DNA from: Omphiscola glabra | Lineage: Eukaryota; Mollusca; Gastropoda; Lymnaeidae | Direction: 5' to 3' | Length of the DNA: 64,000 nucleotides | NCBI GenBank assembly: GCA_964017045.1 | Contig: OZ024804.1 | Location: 24,041,549-24,105,548, forward strand | Part shown: piece by piece, positions 12,261 through 23,436 of the stretch | How the letters are laid out: each line of letters starts with the position of its first letter | How positions within the stretch are numbered: position 1 is the first letter of the stretch | Program-made: the position numbers and the translations under genes | The notes under the pieces: generated by a model | What the model was told of the DNA's origin: nothing | Databases searched by the model: none | What the model saw: the letters and a program-made list of their open reading frames with translations, nothing else

Positions 12261-12299
12261 AAGAGTTTACCAGCGTGCCCCCTAGCGGTTACAAATCTA

Positions 12300-12870
12300 A
12301 TTAAATAACTAACTCATTATCCCTCATCTTGGTAAATAGTTATGCACGCCATATGGTAAATAGGTATTAATGCATTTCAGTAGGTATAAACATTTTTATA
12401 GGCCCTCTGGTTAATATCTCTATATGTCATAGTAAATATTTGTATCCGTCGACACATAGACTTTTGTATTTGTCAATATGTAACTATTTCTTTATGTAAT
12501 CTAGTAAATATTTGTTCATGCCATTTATAAATATTTGTTTTTGCCATCTAGTAAATACTTCTTTATGTAATCTGGTAAATCAGTCTGTATGTTACCTAGT
12601 AAATATTTCTTTAAATCATCTGGTTAATAAGTCTGTATGTCGTCTAGTAAATATTTTTACATGTCATTGTAGTAAGTAAGCGTATATATCAGCTAGTGTA
12701 TATTTCGGCATGTCATTTTAGTAAATAATTCTGTATGTCATCTAGGAAATATTTATAAATGTCATGTTAGTAAATAAGTATATTTGTCATCTAGTATATT
12801 TCTCTGCATGTTTTTTAAATAAATAAGTCTCTTTGTCATGTAATATATATTTATACTTGTAATTTTAATA
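12300..12870. repeat. Degenerate ~24-bp minisatellite, right arm
   Basis: Continuation of the array left of the LINE, more diverged (GTCATCTAGTAAATATTT, GTCATTTTAGTAAATAAG). Units here are longer and more irregular. Confidence 0.75.
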
Positions 12871-13777
12871 AATAAGTGTACTATTTGTTTTCACGGATCC
12901 CAGAAGGTAACAAAGCAGAAATGACGCCCAATGACGCCTAATAATGACGTCTAATGACGACTAATGACGACTAATGATGCCTATTCAGTTTCATGGACAC
13001 AGTTTTGAGTGCTGTCTTCACCAGACAGCCGTGCAGACATTGTATTAGAAGCAGAAACTGGTTGGATAAAAAACCTTAACACTTGTTTAGCAGCATATTT
13101 AGAATTCGCATTAACTGCTTAAGAGGAATTGTAATTTCGCTCTGCATTCAGCATAATGTTTAGAATTAGAAGACACGAGGGCGCTAAAGTACAAAGTAAA
13201 TTAAAGTCTAGGACACTTTTTAGAAAATCTTTTTTTTTTTTAACACGGTATAGATATATCACTTGGTTTAGCTATTTCACTTAGGTATCGCTATGTCATT
13301 CAATGATAATTTGTAACCGGGTCACCACATGTTAAGCTGTTTATGCATGAGGCCAATCACTGACGGCGTGCATGAGCAGGTTACCCGCGGATAACGTGTA
13401 TGTATTACGTCACTTAATGTTACCGTGTAATACGTCATTCACTGTTACAGTGTATTACGTCACTACATGTTGCCGTTCATTACGCCACTCGCTAATATTA
13501 CCCATTTCTATCATGACACCACTTTTAAAACAGGGAAAAAAATCATCATCATTGAAAGCGTTGCTCAAAATTCTCAACATTTTTTTTTAATTAACAAGCA
13601 TAATGTTCCTTAAACACATGAAAATTCAACAAATTTTAAACCCAATTTAGAACAAAAAACTACACAGTTTGGTACACACCATTGCCTAAAGTTTAAACAA
13701 ATATATATTTAAATGATATTTTGTATGGGTTTATGTGTGCCTGTCGGTGACTAAGTCTAAAGTCAAGAATAATTCCC
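12871..13777. other. No recognisable feature downstream of the peptide gene
   Basis: Short repetitions of GACGACTAATGACG (12930-12975) and of CACT..TGTTACNGTGTAATACGTCA (13405-13490); no coding evidence. Confidence 0.55.
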
Positions 13778-13783
13778 TTTATT
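13778..13783 (-). terminator. Polyadenylation signal AATAAA of the peptide gene
   Basis: TTTATT on the plus strand, so AATAAA on the minus strand, 31 bp after the TAA stop of the peptide precursor. It would give a very short 3' untranslated region; other A/T-rich hexamers lie further on. Confidence 0.45.
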
Positions 13784-13814
13784 TGGCCACCATAACTACT
13801 CAAGTGAATGTTAC

Positions 13815-16800
13815 TTATGTTTCTTGTTCATCCTGTGATGAATCCCATTTCCCAGGAAACACATTCAAAGATGAGAATTTTAAAAAATAGTCGGAATCGT
13901 CATTTCCCAGTGAAGTATCGGGAATGGATGTATCTCCCGAGATCAAAGGGTCTGTTTCTGACATCCGTGGTAACTGCTGCCACGCGTTGGACAGTTGATT
14001 CCCCGCGACTGACTCGGACGAGGCATCAGTTTCAAGGTCGTCGGACGTTGCCCGTTTTCCCGACCATGAACGAAAAGAAGGTCTCTTTTCTAACTCTCCG
14101 GAACTGTCTCGCTTTCCTGACCATGAATGAAAAGAAGGTCTCTTTTCTAACTCTCCGGAACTGTCTCGCTTTCCCGACCATGAATGAAAAGATGGTCTTT
14201 TTTCTAACTCTTCAAAACTGTCTCGCTTTCCTGACCATGAATGAAAAGATGGTCTCTTTTCTAACTCTCCGGCACTGTCTCGTTTTCCTGACCATGAATG
14301 AAAAGAAGGTCTCTTTTCTAACTCTCCAAAACTGTTCCGTTTTCCCGACCATGAATGAAACGAAGGTCTCTTTTCTAACTCTCTGGCACTGTCACGTTTT
14401 CCCGACCATGAATGGAAGGAAGTTCTCTTATCTAGCTCACCAATAACTTCACGTTTTCCAGACCACGAATGAAAAGAAGGTCTCTTTTCGAACTCTCCGG
14501 CATTGTCGCGTTTTCCCGACCACGAATGAAAGGAAGGTCTCTTTTCTATTTCTCCGACATTATCACGTTTTCCTGACCACGAATGAAAGGACGGCCTCTT
14601 TTCTAGCTGTTTTACACTGTCCCGTTTTCCCGACCATGAATGAAAAGAAGGTCTCTTTTCTAACTCTCCGGCACTGTCCCGTTTTCCCGACCACGAATGA
14701 AAGGAAGGTCTCTTTTCTAATTCACCAATAACATCATGTTTTCCAGACCATGAATGAAAAGAAGTTCTCTTTTCTAACTCTCCGACGCTGTCCCGTTTTC
14801 CCGACCACGAATGAAATGAAGGTCTCTTTTCTGGCTCACCGATAACATTACGTTTTCCAGACCAAGAGTGAAAGGAAGGTCGTTTCTCCATGTCTCCTAA
14901 AATGTCACTTTTCTCCCACCATGTATAAAGAGAAGGTTGATCTACCACTTTTTGACCTGTCTGCCCCACTGTTTCTTTAAGTTTTGTATAGGGATACATT
15001 CCAAACATGGGAAAGGTCGGTTCATTTTGAGAAGAAGTTTCATCAGTGTCGAAACGGGCGACGTCTCCCGGAACTGCGTCGCCTCCACCATTTTGTTTTA
15101 GCTCGCTCATAAAATTAACGTCCCTTAGATTTGCAGGCGATACATCTGCGTGTGTTGCTTCTCTCTTAGCGCGCTTGATCAGAGAAACATCCGACGGTGA
15201 TCTTTGTTCCTCGAGTTTGTGTGTCGCTGGAAGTCGCTGAGAGATTTTGTTGTTTTTAGGATCACTTCTTGTTGCCCTTACATGGTCAAAGTTTGTTTTG
15301 ACCTGGGTCGGACCCGTCTTAACAGCACCTCTACCGTCTGTTTGAAATAGTTTAAAAGAGTTTGACTGCCTTCTGTTGCCAATCGGGTCATTCGCTGTTG
15401 ACATGTGATCTAATTTCTCATCGCCCCCACTTACATTTCCATCCGGATTGTCATCGCCGCCTGTGATGGGTTCACTGTTGTTGTTTTTCAATGCATTTCG
15501 ATGAAGTTTTGGTTGTGCTGGTGAACTGCCAGAGAGTGTTGTGGGACTGTCACTTTCCCCATTGTTTAAATTGTTTCTTGTCCGATCTGATCCTAGATTT
15601 TCAAACTGATTTCCATGATGCGTCTGGTCTGATTCAAGATTTGCAACAGAGTCTTCGGGGTTAGCGCGACCCTGACTTCGTTTAATTTTGAAAGATAAAA
15701 TACTTCGCTCGTTTCTCTTTGGCAGTTCTTTTAGTACAAATCTTGTAGTTTTTGGTGGGAAATTCTGATCTAAACCAGGGACATTTGAAGACCAACCACT
15801 GTTTCCAGTGTTCCGTTTTTTACCACCCCATGAATGGAAGGCGGGTCGCTTCCTGTGGGTCGAGTAAGAGGATGGTTTCGGTGCCTTTGATTGGAAGCGT
15901 CTCCCTCTATACTCACTGTCCACATTTTTTCTTAGTGTCTTTTTCTCGTTGGATTTTATTTGCGCGCCAGGGACATTCGACATCTGATGGTATAAAGATT
16001 TGAAGGCGTGCAAAAGGACCTCTCGGCCATTGTCTCTGGCTATCCACTCACGCGTGGTTGAGTTCATGAATTTAAGGTCATCAAATGTACTCATACGCAA
16101 CGCCAAATTATCGCTGTCCGGCAAGTATGAAGCTGGTTGCGTCACTTTATGTGACATCCGTCCATGGTGACTGGAACTACGGTCTGATTCATATGTTTTT
16201 CTCTGTGCCGATTTCTTTTTGTTCACATTAAATTGTGAATTGTAATCTAAATTAGAGAAGAAGTTTTCCTGGTCTGGAATGTTCTTATCTTGTGCCGTCT
16301 GCACGTTTGGCACATTGTACAAATAAGGAATTTGGGGAAAATATTTTGAGCCACCAATATCTGCTTCCCTTCCTCTTAGGCTATTTAGGTAATCATAGTT
16401 TTTACTGACATGCTGTTGATAACGGGCTAAATTTTCCCGAGTCTCGTCCGAGGTTTCCCGGGAGATCTTCCCATCTCTCTGTAATCGCCCCTGCGCCGGA
16501 TCTCGTCCCAGCGACCAACTTTCGCGGTTAAGTTGCTGGGTCGAGATGGAGTCTCTCTGCGGTAATATGCTTAGCATTTTTGTAGGACCTTTAATATTCT
16601 CACTTTTAAACTTAGCGACTCCGTCTTCATCGTCGGGAACTTCTTTCGACGCGAGACCTCGTTCAGCAGCCCCTTTATTGATGGTGACACCGGGACTAGG
16701 ATCCCGACGGCGTTTCCCGCTCCACGATTGAAACCAGGGTCTTTTGCCCACATTGGACACAGTCTCCTTATCATTACCTCGATCGTTAACTCGGTTGTGC

Positions 16801-17189
16801 TCGCTGTGAGACAACCTCCCTTCTAACCAAGTCTTAGCAATGTCTTCATCTCTGTTGGCCGATTCTTTAATGGTAAAAGTTGATTTACCTTGTGTCCTTT
16901 GGCTCGTTGTAGCCCACCGGTCACGTCCACCGTGCTGACCGGGTCTTCCGTTTTGGTCGGAGTCGCCTTGGTTTTCGCCACGGAGTCCATTAGAATGATC
17001 ACTGACACTATCACCTTCAAACGCACCTTGCCTTAGAAGAACACCGATATGTCCACTCTCTATTACCGAAGCGCGAACAACTAAATTTTTCTGACCAACC
17101 AGCCACATCAGCGTCACAAGGGTCAGAATGAAACTCCAGGTTTTAGACAAGTTTTTAGTGCCCAACAACTGCGATCCCTGAAAGTCCAT
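13815..17189 (-). CDS. Multi-copy amidated neuropeptide precursor (SFHSWS-amide type, pleurin-like)
   Basis: Secreted prohormone expected to be cut in the regulated secretory pathway into short amidated peptides. The 1,124-residue open frame has no intron. The N-terminus has a hydrophobic core at about residues 17-31 and a plausible signal cleavage after Ala40; the ATG has A at -3 and G at +4. Seventeen copies of a FxSW(S/G)G motif precede basic residues: PWFQSWSGKR at about 151, PAFHSWGGKKR at about 450, and fifteen copies in a 57-bp array (positions 14037-14886). In the array twelve read PSFHSWSG, two TSFHSWSG and one PSFRSWSG. Each Gly before Lys-Arg would donate a C-terminal amide. Spacers are acidic heptapeptides such as DSVGELE. 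Copy 3 reads GKH instead of GKR. The long middle part is hydrophilic with scattered dibasic sites. Assignment to the molluscan pleurin family is from memory of its FHSWS-amide signature; that this is a neuropeptide precursor is much more certain than the family name. Confidence 0.9.
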   Translation of the reverse strand: MDFQGSQLLGTKNLSKTWSFILTLVTLMWLVGQKNLVVRASVIESGHIGVLLRQGAFEGDSVSDHSNGLRGENQGDSDQNGRPGQHGGRDRWATTSQRTQGKSTFTIKESANRDEDIAKTWLEGRLSHSEHNRVNDRGNDKETVSNVGKRPWFQSWSGKRRRDPSPGVTINKGAAERGLASKEVPDDEDGVAKFKSENIKGPTKMLSILPQRDSISTQQLNRESWSLGRDPAQGRLQRDGKISRETSDETRENLARYQQHVSKNYDYLNSLRGREADIGGSKYFPQIPYLYNVPNVQTAQDKNIPDQENFFSNLDYNSQFNVNKKKSAQRKTYESDRSSSHHGRMSHKVTQPASYLPDSDNLALRMSTFDDLKFMNSTTREWIARDNGREVLLHAFKSLYHQMSNVPGAQIKSNEKKTLRKNVDSEYRGRRFQSKAPKPSSYSTHRKRPAFHSWGGKKRNTGNSGWSSNVPGLDQNFPPKTTRFVLKELPKRNERSILSFKIKRSQGRANPEDSVANLESDQTHHGNQFENLGSDRTRNNLNNGESDSPTTLSGSSPAQPKLHRNALKNNNSEPITGGDDNPDGNVSGGDEKLDHMSTANDPIGNRRQSNSFKLFQTDGRGAVKTGPTQVKTNFDHVRATRSDPKNNKISQRLPATHKLEEQRSPSDVSLIKRAKREATHADVSPANLRDVNFMSELKQNGGGDAVPGDVARFDTDETSSQNEPTFPMFGMYPYTKLKETVGQTGQKVVDQPSLYTWWEKSDILGDMEKRPSFHSWSGKRNVIGEPEKRPSFHSWSGKRDSVGELEKRTSFHSWSGKHDVIGELEKRPSFHSWSGKRDSAGELEKRPSFHSWSGKRDSVKQLEKRPSFHSWSGKRDNVGEIEKRPSFHSWSGKRDNAGEFEKRPSFHSWSGKREVIGELDKRTSFHSWSGKRDSARELEKRPSFHSWSGKRNSFGELEKRPSFHSWSGKRDSAGELEKRPSFHSWSGKRDSFEELEKRPSFHSWSGKRDSSGELEKRPSFHSWSGKRDSSGELEKRPSFRSWSGKRATSDDLETDASSESVAGNQLSNAWQQLPRMSETDPLISGDTSIPDTSLGNDDSDYFLKFSSLNVFPGKWDSSQDEQET
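14037..14886 (-). repeat. 57-bp coding tandem array encoding 15 peptide copies
   Basis: Fifteen in-frame units of 19 codons, each made of a dibasic site, the peptide, Gly-Lys-Arg and an acidic spacer. The peptide part is almost invariant while the spacer varies (DSVGELE, DNAGEFE, NSFGELE and others). This suggests expansion by unequal exchange with selection on the peptide. Confidence 0.9.
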
Positions 17190-17261
17190 TTTTTTTTATT
17201 TTCATTAAAAAAAGTAAGGACCGACAACCTGTCCCACAGCAGTGCCGAAAAAAGGAATACC

Positions 17262-17350
17262 CTTATTTTATTAGGAGCTGGTGACTACCGACTGACAGTG
17301 CCGCGTTAGGGGGCGCTACTCCTCTGCGATGTGCCTATTAGCCAGCCAAT
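17262..17350 (-). promoter_or_regulatory. Possible core promoter of the peptide gene
   Basis: Read on the minus strand, an ATTGG (reverse CCAAT box, 17346-17350) is followed about 75 bp later by the TATA-like CTAATAAAATAAG (17262-17274), which lies about 75 bp upstream of the ATG. The spacing is plausible for an RNA polymerase II promoter, but nothing fixes a start site and an upstream untranslated exon cannot be excluded. Confidence 0.3.
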
Positions 17351-18127
17351 GAGCGCGTGCAAAATCGACTGACACCCCGAACAAAGCGGATGAAGAAACT
17401 TTGTTTGCCAGCGTTCGTCTCTCTCGCGCCCAGAAATAGACACGAGAGAGACTCCCTGTTCCCCACTGAGAGGTCCGGGAAACTATCCATTCATCAATTA
17501 CCAAGACACATATTACATGTATGTGTAAGCATGTTAAATGTAATAACGTATTTCTATTATATCACATAACAATAGCATCTCAATTTGTTTTTAATTATTT
17601 ATTTTGCTGGAAAAAAACAAGAATGAATAAACGAAAGGCTGCTGACCAGAACATACACGAGGCAAGTCACACAACTTTAAATAAAATAATATTTAAAAAA
17701 ACAAAAAAACAAACTCAAACATATCTGCTAAATCTGGTTACAGCTTCAAGGAATCAAAGTTAATCATTTCACATGATGTTGCCCGCGTCATCAATTGAAC
17801 TCTGCCAAAAGGAAAACAAAAAAATGAATTCCAAGTGATTGCTGCTTGATTTCACTTTGTTGTCGTCTGCGTGCACACGGGCTTAACTCCTGCTTCACTA
17901 ACTTCAGGGGTATTATGCTTCTTTTTAAATAGAGATAATTTATTCACTGAACGGCCACAATATTTAACAGTGGAATTCTGCTATCATTTAGAAATTCTTA
18001 GTTAGGCTTTTGCTCTTTCCAGTTCATTATGAATTTAAAAAAACAAAAAAACGTAATGAAATATAGAAAATATTTTTGTTTTGTCTAATAAGATGTTAAG
18101 GCAAAATGAAAGCACTTAAAATAGATC
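17351..18127. other. Region upstream of the peptide gene
   Basis: AT-rich with no coding support; may hold regulatory DNA of the peptide gene, but no element can be named. Confidence 0.5.
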
Positions 18128-18310
18128 GAAGTGCACACATTAATTGTTTGAATTGGAAACTAAGACGGTCAGAGAAGTGCACACATTAATTGTATGAATT
18201 GGAAACTAAGACGGTCAGAGAAGTGCACACATTAATTGTTTGAATTGGAAACTAAGACGGTCAGAGAAGTGCACACATTAATTGTTTGAATTGGAAACTA
18301 AGACGGTATG
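18128..18310. repeat. 46-bp minisatellite, four units
   Basis: Units start GAAGTGCACACATTAATTGT and end CTAAGACGGTCAGA; nearly identical. Confidence 0.92.
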
Positions 18311-18349
18311 AGACTTTTGTTGAAGGAACTACGTTGCTTAGTTAAACCT

Positions 18350-18470
18350 GAATCTGGCTAGGCCTACACCAGTGTGTTGCCGCCTCTGACTAGGCCTTAC
18401 ACCAGTGTGTTTCCTCCTCTGACTAGGCCCACACAAGTTTTTTGCCGGCTCTGGCTAGGCCTAAACAGCT
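18350..18470. repeat. ~38-bp repeat, three diverged units
   Basis: Units contain CTAGGCCTACACCAGTGTGT followed by TGCCGCCTCTGA. Confidence 0.75.
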
Positions 18471-19089
18471 TTTCTTCATTTAAAAAAAGAAAGGAATGCA
18501 ATGTATCGGTTCAAACATCAAACATGTTTGATGGTTGGTTAACATACAATAAACTTTGTGTTGACATCTCAGTTTTTAAGACAACAACAACAAAAAACCA
18601 AACAATTACATGTATTTGGAATTCCCAGTTGTTTCAAATTAGAGTTCTGTCACAACTTCTGTGGAGGTCTGGCAGACTATTATAATTTCCTTTTCGTCTC
18701 TGTTTTGGATGGCATCGGGTTCTGGAGATGTGTGGAGTGACATGTGAGTGGGTCGAGAGCAGTGACGCGTTAAATTAAACTCAATGGCTCCACTGACAAC
18801 CACTATCTACTGACGGGTTCTGCAAACCGATAGAAACTGCCCAAAGCTTCTTGAAACGAATTGAGGAAATGATCTGATGTGGCTATACAAACTTTATGAG
18901 AAAGATTTTTTATGAAAATTTAGAGAAAAAATAAAAAATTAATTGAATTCTTATTAGATAAAAGAAAATATTTAAATAAAATCTAAGTCTTTAAGTCTTA
19001 AACCGTGTCTTTAACTTGAGTACGAATTAGAAGACCGACTGAAAGGGATTTGTTTTATTTTGGCGGAAACCGAAAAAAGACCGAAAGTT

Positions 19090-19250
19090 AAAAACGACTT
19101 TCGGCCGAAACCGAAGTCGAGACCAAAAGCTTAACGAGACTTTCGGCAGAAACAAAAAGCTTAAAGAGACTTTCGGCCGAAACAAAAAGCTTAACGAGAC
19201 TTTCGGCCGAAACAAAAAGCTTAAAGAGACTTTCGGCCAAAAGCGAAGCC
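19090..19250. repeat. ~30-bp repeat rich in TTTCGGCCGAAAC
   Basis: Five units GAGACTTTCGGCCGAAACAA then AAAGCTTAA(A/C). Part of the left subterminal zone of the candidate element at 19027-21135. Confidence 0.85.
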
Positions 19251-19321
19251 GAAACCGAACGATTTAGACATTTCAAACTCGTCCATGCATTCCTACTGTG
19301 TACACCGAAAACTGATGAAGG

Positions 19322-19437
19322 AAAGAGAAACATCTAATGAACACTTTGGCTATAGAAACATCTAATGAACACTTTGGCTTTAGAAACATCTAATGAACAC
19401 TTTGGCTTTAGAAACATCTAATGAACACTTTGGCTTT
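19322..19437. repeat. 28-bp minisatellite, four units
   Basis: TAGAAACATCTAATGAACAC then TTTGGCTT. Confidence 0.9.
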
Positions 19438-21143
19438 TACCATTTGAAATAAAAAGTAATTTAAAGTTATTAACATTGTATTTTAACTTGGGTAGACTAA
19501 TGAAAGTTGGGGGGGGGGGATGCAAAATAAACCCTTGGGCGATTTTTGCTTTTATAATATAATTACAACGCTATTTGGACATATTTGGTATAGATCAAAA
19601 CCTTAGCCTATGATTTTTTTTTTATCGGAAAGGCCCACTTAAATGTCCAGATATAAGCACTGAAGGTATGTTTGTTCCGCTAAACGATACATTTTCGTTG
19701 AAACACGCTTTCTCATTGGTCGGCATTTAAATGTTTCGTTTAACCGCAATTATCATTTATAGGCTAATTTTATATTTGACCCAGGTAAAACAACAGTTGA
19801 ACGATGTAGAACGACGTTTAGTATTGTAATACATTAGCAGACCTGGTTACACTGGAACTTCCAATACAGTACAATATAGTCCCAGAATAGTACTTTAGCA
19901 CTTCATAATCGTACAATTGCGTATTGTATTAGTAAATAAATAAACCTACAGTATAATGTATACAATAACTATTCGTATTGCATGTTTAATAAAGGTCAAA
20001 GGTCATTTCTCAAAGTAGATGACCGACTTTCATTTATTTAAATACAGTGAATTCTTGAAAATAATGTACACGTCATTTGCCACTTTGATAAACGAAGATG
20101 TGGAGGAACGCGGACATTTAGGATAGCCGAAAAAAAAGTGAGGGAGGGGTTTGAGTTTGAGCCCCCTGTCCAGATTTCAAAACGCAGTGATGCACACTTT
20201 TGTGTATGCCTGAATATACCTTTGCATCATTCTAGAATTGATCGTAATGTTTGTGAAGCATTAGGTTCCCTTTAACTAGCTTTGTAAAATTGTTCGGTTA
20301 TTTATTATTCATTTCAATTTTTAAAAAAATAAAAATTTCACTGTACGCCAAAAATCGTAAGTGTAAACGGGTCTGCCACTAGGCCTACTACATAATTATT
20401 ATAAAAAAAGAGTGGTTACATCCCACACATGTGTTATTTCGTCCATGACAAAGTTTATCAGCCTGATGATGATGATGAATATTAATAAATGAATGAATTG
20501 ACTTAGCCTACGGCGCCCTAATTTTTATTTTTAAAAGTTTTTCTTTTTTAAAAAATTTATAATAATGGAAATATTATACTTCCTTATGATTTTTTTCACC
20601 ACAACACTATTGACCTTTGCCGATGACATTTATGAGCATGATAATGAGAAATCAAAATTAATGTCACAAATGAATGAATGGAATAAAACCTCGGGTTCCC
20701 AAATTGTATCTTTGAAAAAATTAAAACACAAATAATGCTACCATTCCCGTAGTTTTCTCCTCAAAACTATTTACATTTGCTTTCCTAATTGAAATGTTAT
20801 TTTTGCACTTATTAGAACAAGTAGTTTATCATCAGCTGTGAGCAAAGTTCGCAGAGTATTAGTCACATACCACACGATGACAGCAACATCAATAATGAAT
20901 ATGGGATTGCCAGCCGACAGACAGACAGATCTGACTTCTGGTAGACGACCGAAAGCCTCAATCACTTTCGATTGAAACAGAAAATAAACCGAAAGTTAAA
21001 TTTTCTGTTTCAGCCGAAACCAAAAATAAACGGAAAATTAACTATTCTGTTTCGGCGAAAAACCGAAAGTGTGCTGAAAGCGATGAAATGGCTATTTTCG
21101 GCGCCGAATCCGAAGTCAAAATGTGGTCGGTCTTTAGTACGAA

Positions 21144-22329
21144 CAAATATAATTCGTATATATACAAGAATGAGCTATAGGGACATAACGCCAAAGAGCC
21201 GAAAATATTTTGATACGTTCGGACTCTTAAAAACAAACATAGTTATTTTCTATTATTTTACGGAAATCGAATAAATTTACATGCGCAAAATATATTATAT
21301 TTCCGCTTTTATTTTAGCAAAAGTTTAAGTATTATTATTATAAATTACAAATACATATAAAGAAACAACTAAGGAACTATATTAAGCATTTTATATGCGT
21401 TTAAAAGTTATGAAAAAAAAATTAAATGGAAAAAATATGATCAAAGACATACACAGTAATCACATTTATCGGGAAAACATAAACATCAGTTGTTGTTAGT
21501 GCGTTCTTTAGCGCGTTGTCAATAAGGCGAAATAAAATTAAAATTAATTAGTTCTAAATAATCACGCAAATGACGTCATAGTGCGAATTGCCTATTTAGC
21601 CAAAGCTAAAAGTTATCTGATTTAATAAAAGAGCGTGACAAAACTAATGATGTACATTCCCCTTCTTATAAGTAAAAATAATAAATAGCATTGAAACTTA
21701 AATACTAATTTAGCTTTGTATTTTTAACATTTAATAAGTTTGTACTTTTTATTCATTCCAAAAAAAAACTTTTATGAAACTTATAAAGTAGTAAAAACTC
21801 TACATTTGAAAATAATTTTAATAAGAATATGCCTTTTAATTAAATTGGTGTAGCAAAAATAAATAGCCAAATAGCATTTTTAATGCACTTATCACTGATC
21901 TAGATACGAAATAAGCATATTAAATGCAAAAAAATCTTCTGCGTTAGCAAGGGGGCTACAATCCAGTGGATGATTTATTTATTTTTTTAAAACTCTGTGT
22001 AGCCCACTATACATTATACATTCATTTTGCCCAGTGCAGCACAAGATAAGCCTCAGAATAAATTTGATCAATAATTAACCTTCTTCGATACTTTTATATC
22101 GATGGTAGGAAATTAAGTTCATGCATTTTTAATTGGATGACAATATCTTTCAATCCAATGACATTTCAGTTGTAAAAAAAAAAAGAAGCTATATTCTCAT
22201 TTTACATATGAACATATGTTAACCAATTAAGAAAATCAATGACTTTAACAAAACATAAACATATTTTCATAATTATCCCCAGGGATATCAAAACTCCAAT
22301 CACTTTACACAAGTGAAAATTTAATTTTA
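21144..22329. other. No recognisable feature
   Basis: Very AT-rich unique sequence between the candidate hAT-like element and the microsatellite complex. Confidence 0.55.
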
Positions 22330-23395
22330 AAAATAGAGATTTTATTAGATAGAGAGATAGAAAGACAGACAGGCAGACAAATACACAGATAGATGATAGA
22401 TAGATAGAGATGTAGATAAAAGATAGCTAGACGGATGGATGGATGGATGAAAGGCTGGATGGATGGAAGGGTGGGTGGGTGAGAGGATGAATGTATGGAT
22501 GGATTGATAGATAGGTAGGTAGAAAGGTTGGTAGGTAGGTAAGTAGGTAGATAGATATGTAGGTAGGTAGGGAGATAGGTAGATAGATGGGTAGATAGAT
22601 ACATACCTGTTTACTCTTACGATTTTGGCGTACAATGTACGATTTTGACGTGTATACATTATATATTCTGAGTGTTTTTTTACTATTAAGATAATGTATT
22701 GAACGATTTCGTGATGAAATTGTACGATTTTAAGATTTTGAGGGTAAACAGGTCTGTAGATAGTAGCTGGTAGATAGTTAGGTAGATAGGTAGGTAGGTA
22801 GGTAGGCAGGCAGGCAGGCATGTAGATGGTAAATAGGTAGATAGGTAGATGATAGATAGATAGGTAGATAGATAGATAAACAGACAGACAGACAGGCAGT
22901 TAGACAGCCAGAGAGACAGAAAGAGAGACAGTCAGAGAGACAAACAGACAGACAGAGATTTAGACAGAGAGACAGACAGAGAGACAGACAGAGAGAAAGA
23001 CATACAGAGAGACAGACAGAGAGATAGACAGAGAGACATACAGAGAGACAGACATAATGACAGAGAGATAGACAGAGAGACAGAGACTGAGAGACAGCTT
23101 GAGAGACAAACATAGAGACAGAGAGACAGACAGACAGAGAGACATATAGACTGGCAGAGAAACAGAGAGACAGACAGAGAGAAATAGAGACATACAGAGA
23201 GAAAGAGAGATAGACAGAGAGACAGACAGAGCGACAGAGAGACAGACAGAGAGACATAGAAACAGGCAGAGACAGAGAGACAGACAGAGAGACAGACAGA
23301 TAGAGAGACAGACTGAATGACAGAGAGACAGACAGAGAGACAGACAGAGAGACAGACAGAGAGACAGACAGTCAGACAGACAGACAGAGCATCCT
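22330..23395. repeat. GATA/GGTA/GACA microsatellite complex
   Basis: Imperfect (GATG)n, (GGTA)n, (GATA)n and then a long (GACAGACAGAGA)n tract to 23395, interrupted by a MITE at 22602-22756. The minus strand has no TAA/TAG/TGA in these phases, hence spurious CLSVCLSV open frames. Confidence 0.95.
22602..22756 (+). mobile_element. Tc1/mariner-type MITE, copy 1
   Basis: Ends CATACCTGTTTACTC and GGGTAAACAGGTCTG form a 15-bp inverted repeat with two mismatches, flanked on both sides by TA. The 155-bp interior has GGCGTACAATGTACGATTTT. It interrupts the GATA/GGTA microsatellite. A second copy in opposite orientation lies at 56102-56260. Confidence 0.75.
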
Positions 23396-23436
23396 TGAAT
23401 AATTGCAAAAAAGTTATCTTAATTCGGTAAACTATT

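Larger units (their letters stand above)
19027..21135. mobile_element. Candidate 2.1-kb non-autonomous hAT-like element
   Basis: The 8-mer AGTACGAA occurs at 19019-19026 and 21136-21143. Just inside are imperfect inverted ends TTAGAAGACCGAC and GTCGGTCTTT. Both subterminal regions (19060-19260 and 20965-21130) are rich in CCGAAAG, TTTCGGCC and TTCGGCGAAA motifs. No transposase frame is visible. Each line of evidence is modest alone; together they support one element. Confidence 0.5.

Noticed and set aside
2875..12870. Regularly spaced repeats as a CRISPR array
   Set aside because: Units are contiguous or near-contiguous without unique spacers, and the genome is eukaryotic.
13808..14446. 212-codon plus-strand frame
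   Set aside because: Antisense of the peptide array; its repeats mirror the 57-bp coding units of the minus-strand gene.
19313..19331. CTGATGA...GAAAC resembling a hammerhead core
   Set aside because: The intervening AGGAAAGA cannot form stem II, and no Penelope sequence is nearby.
22305..23408. Leu/Ser/Cys-rich frames (CLSVCLSV), membrane-like
   Set aside because: Translation of GACA/GATA microsatellite; hydrophobicity is a composition artefact.
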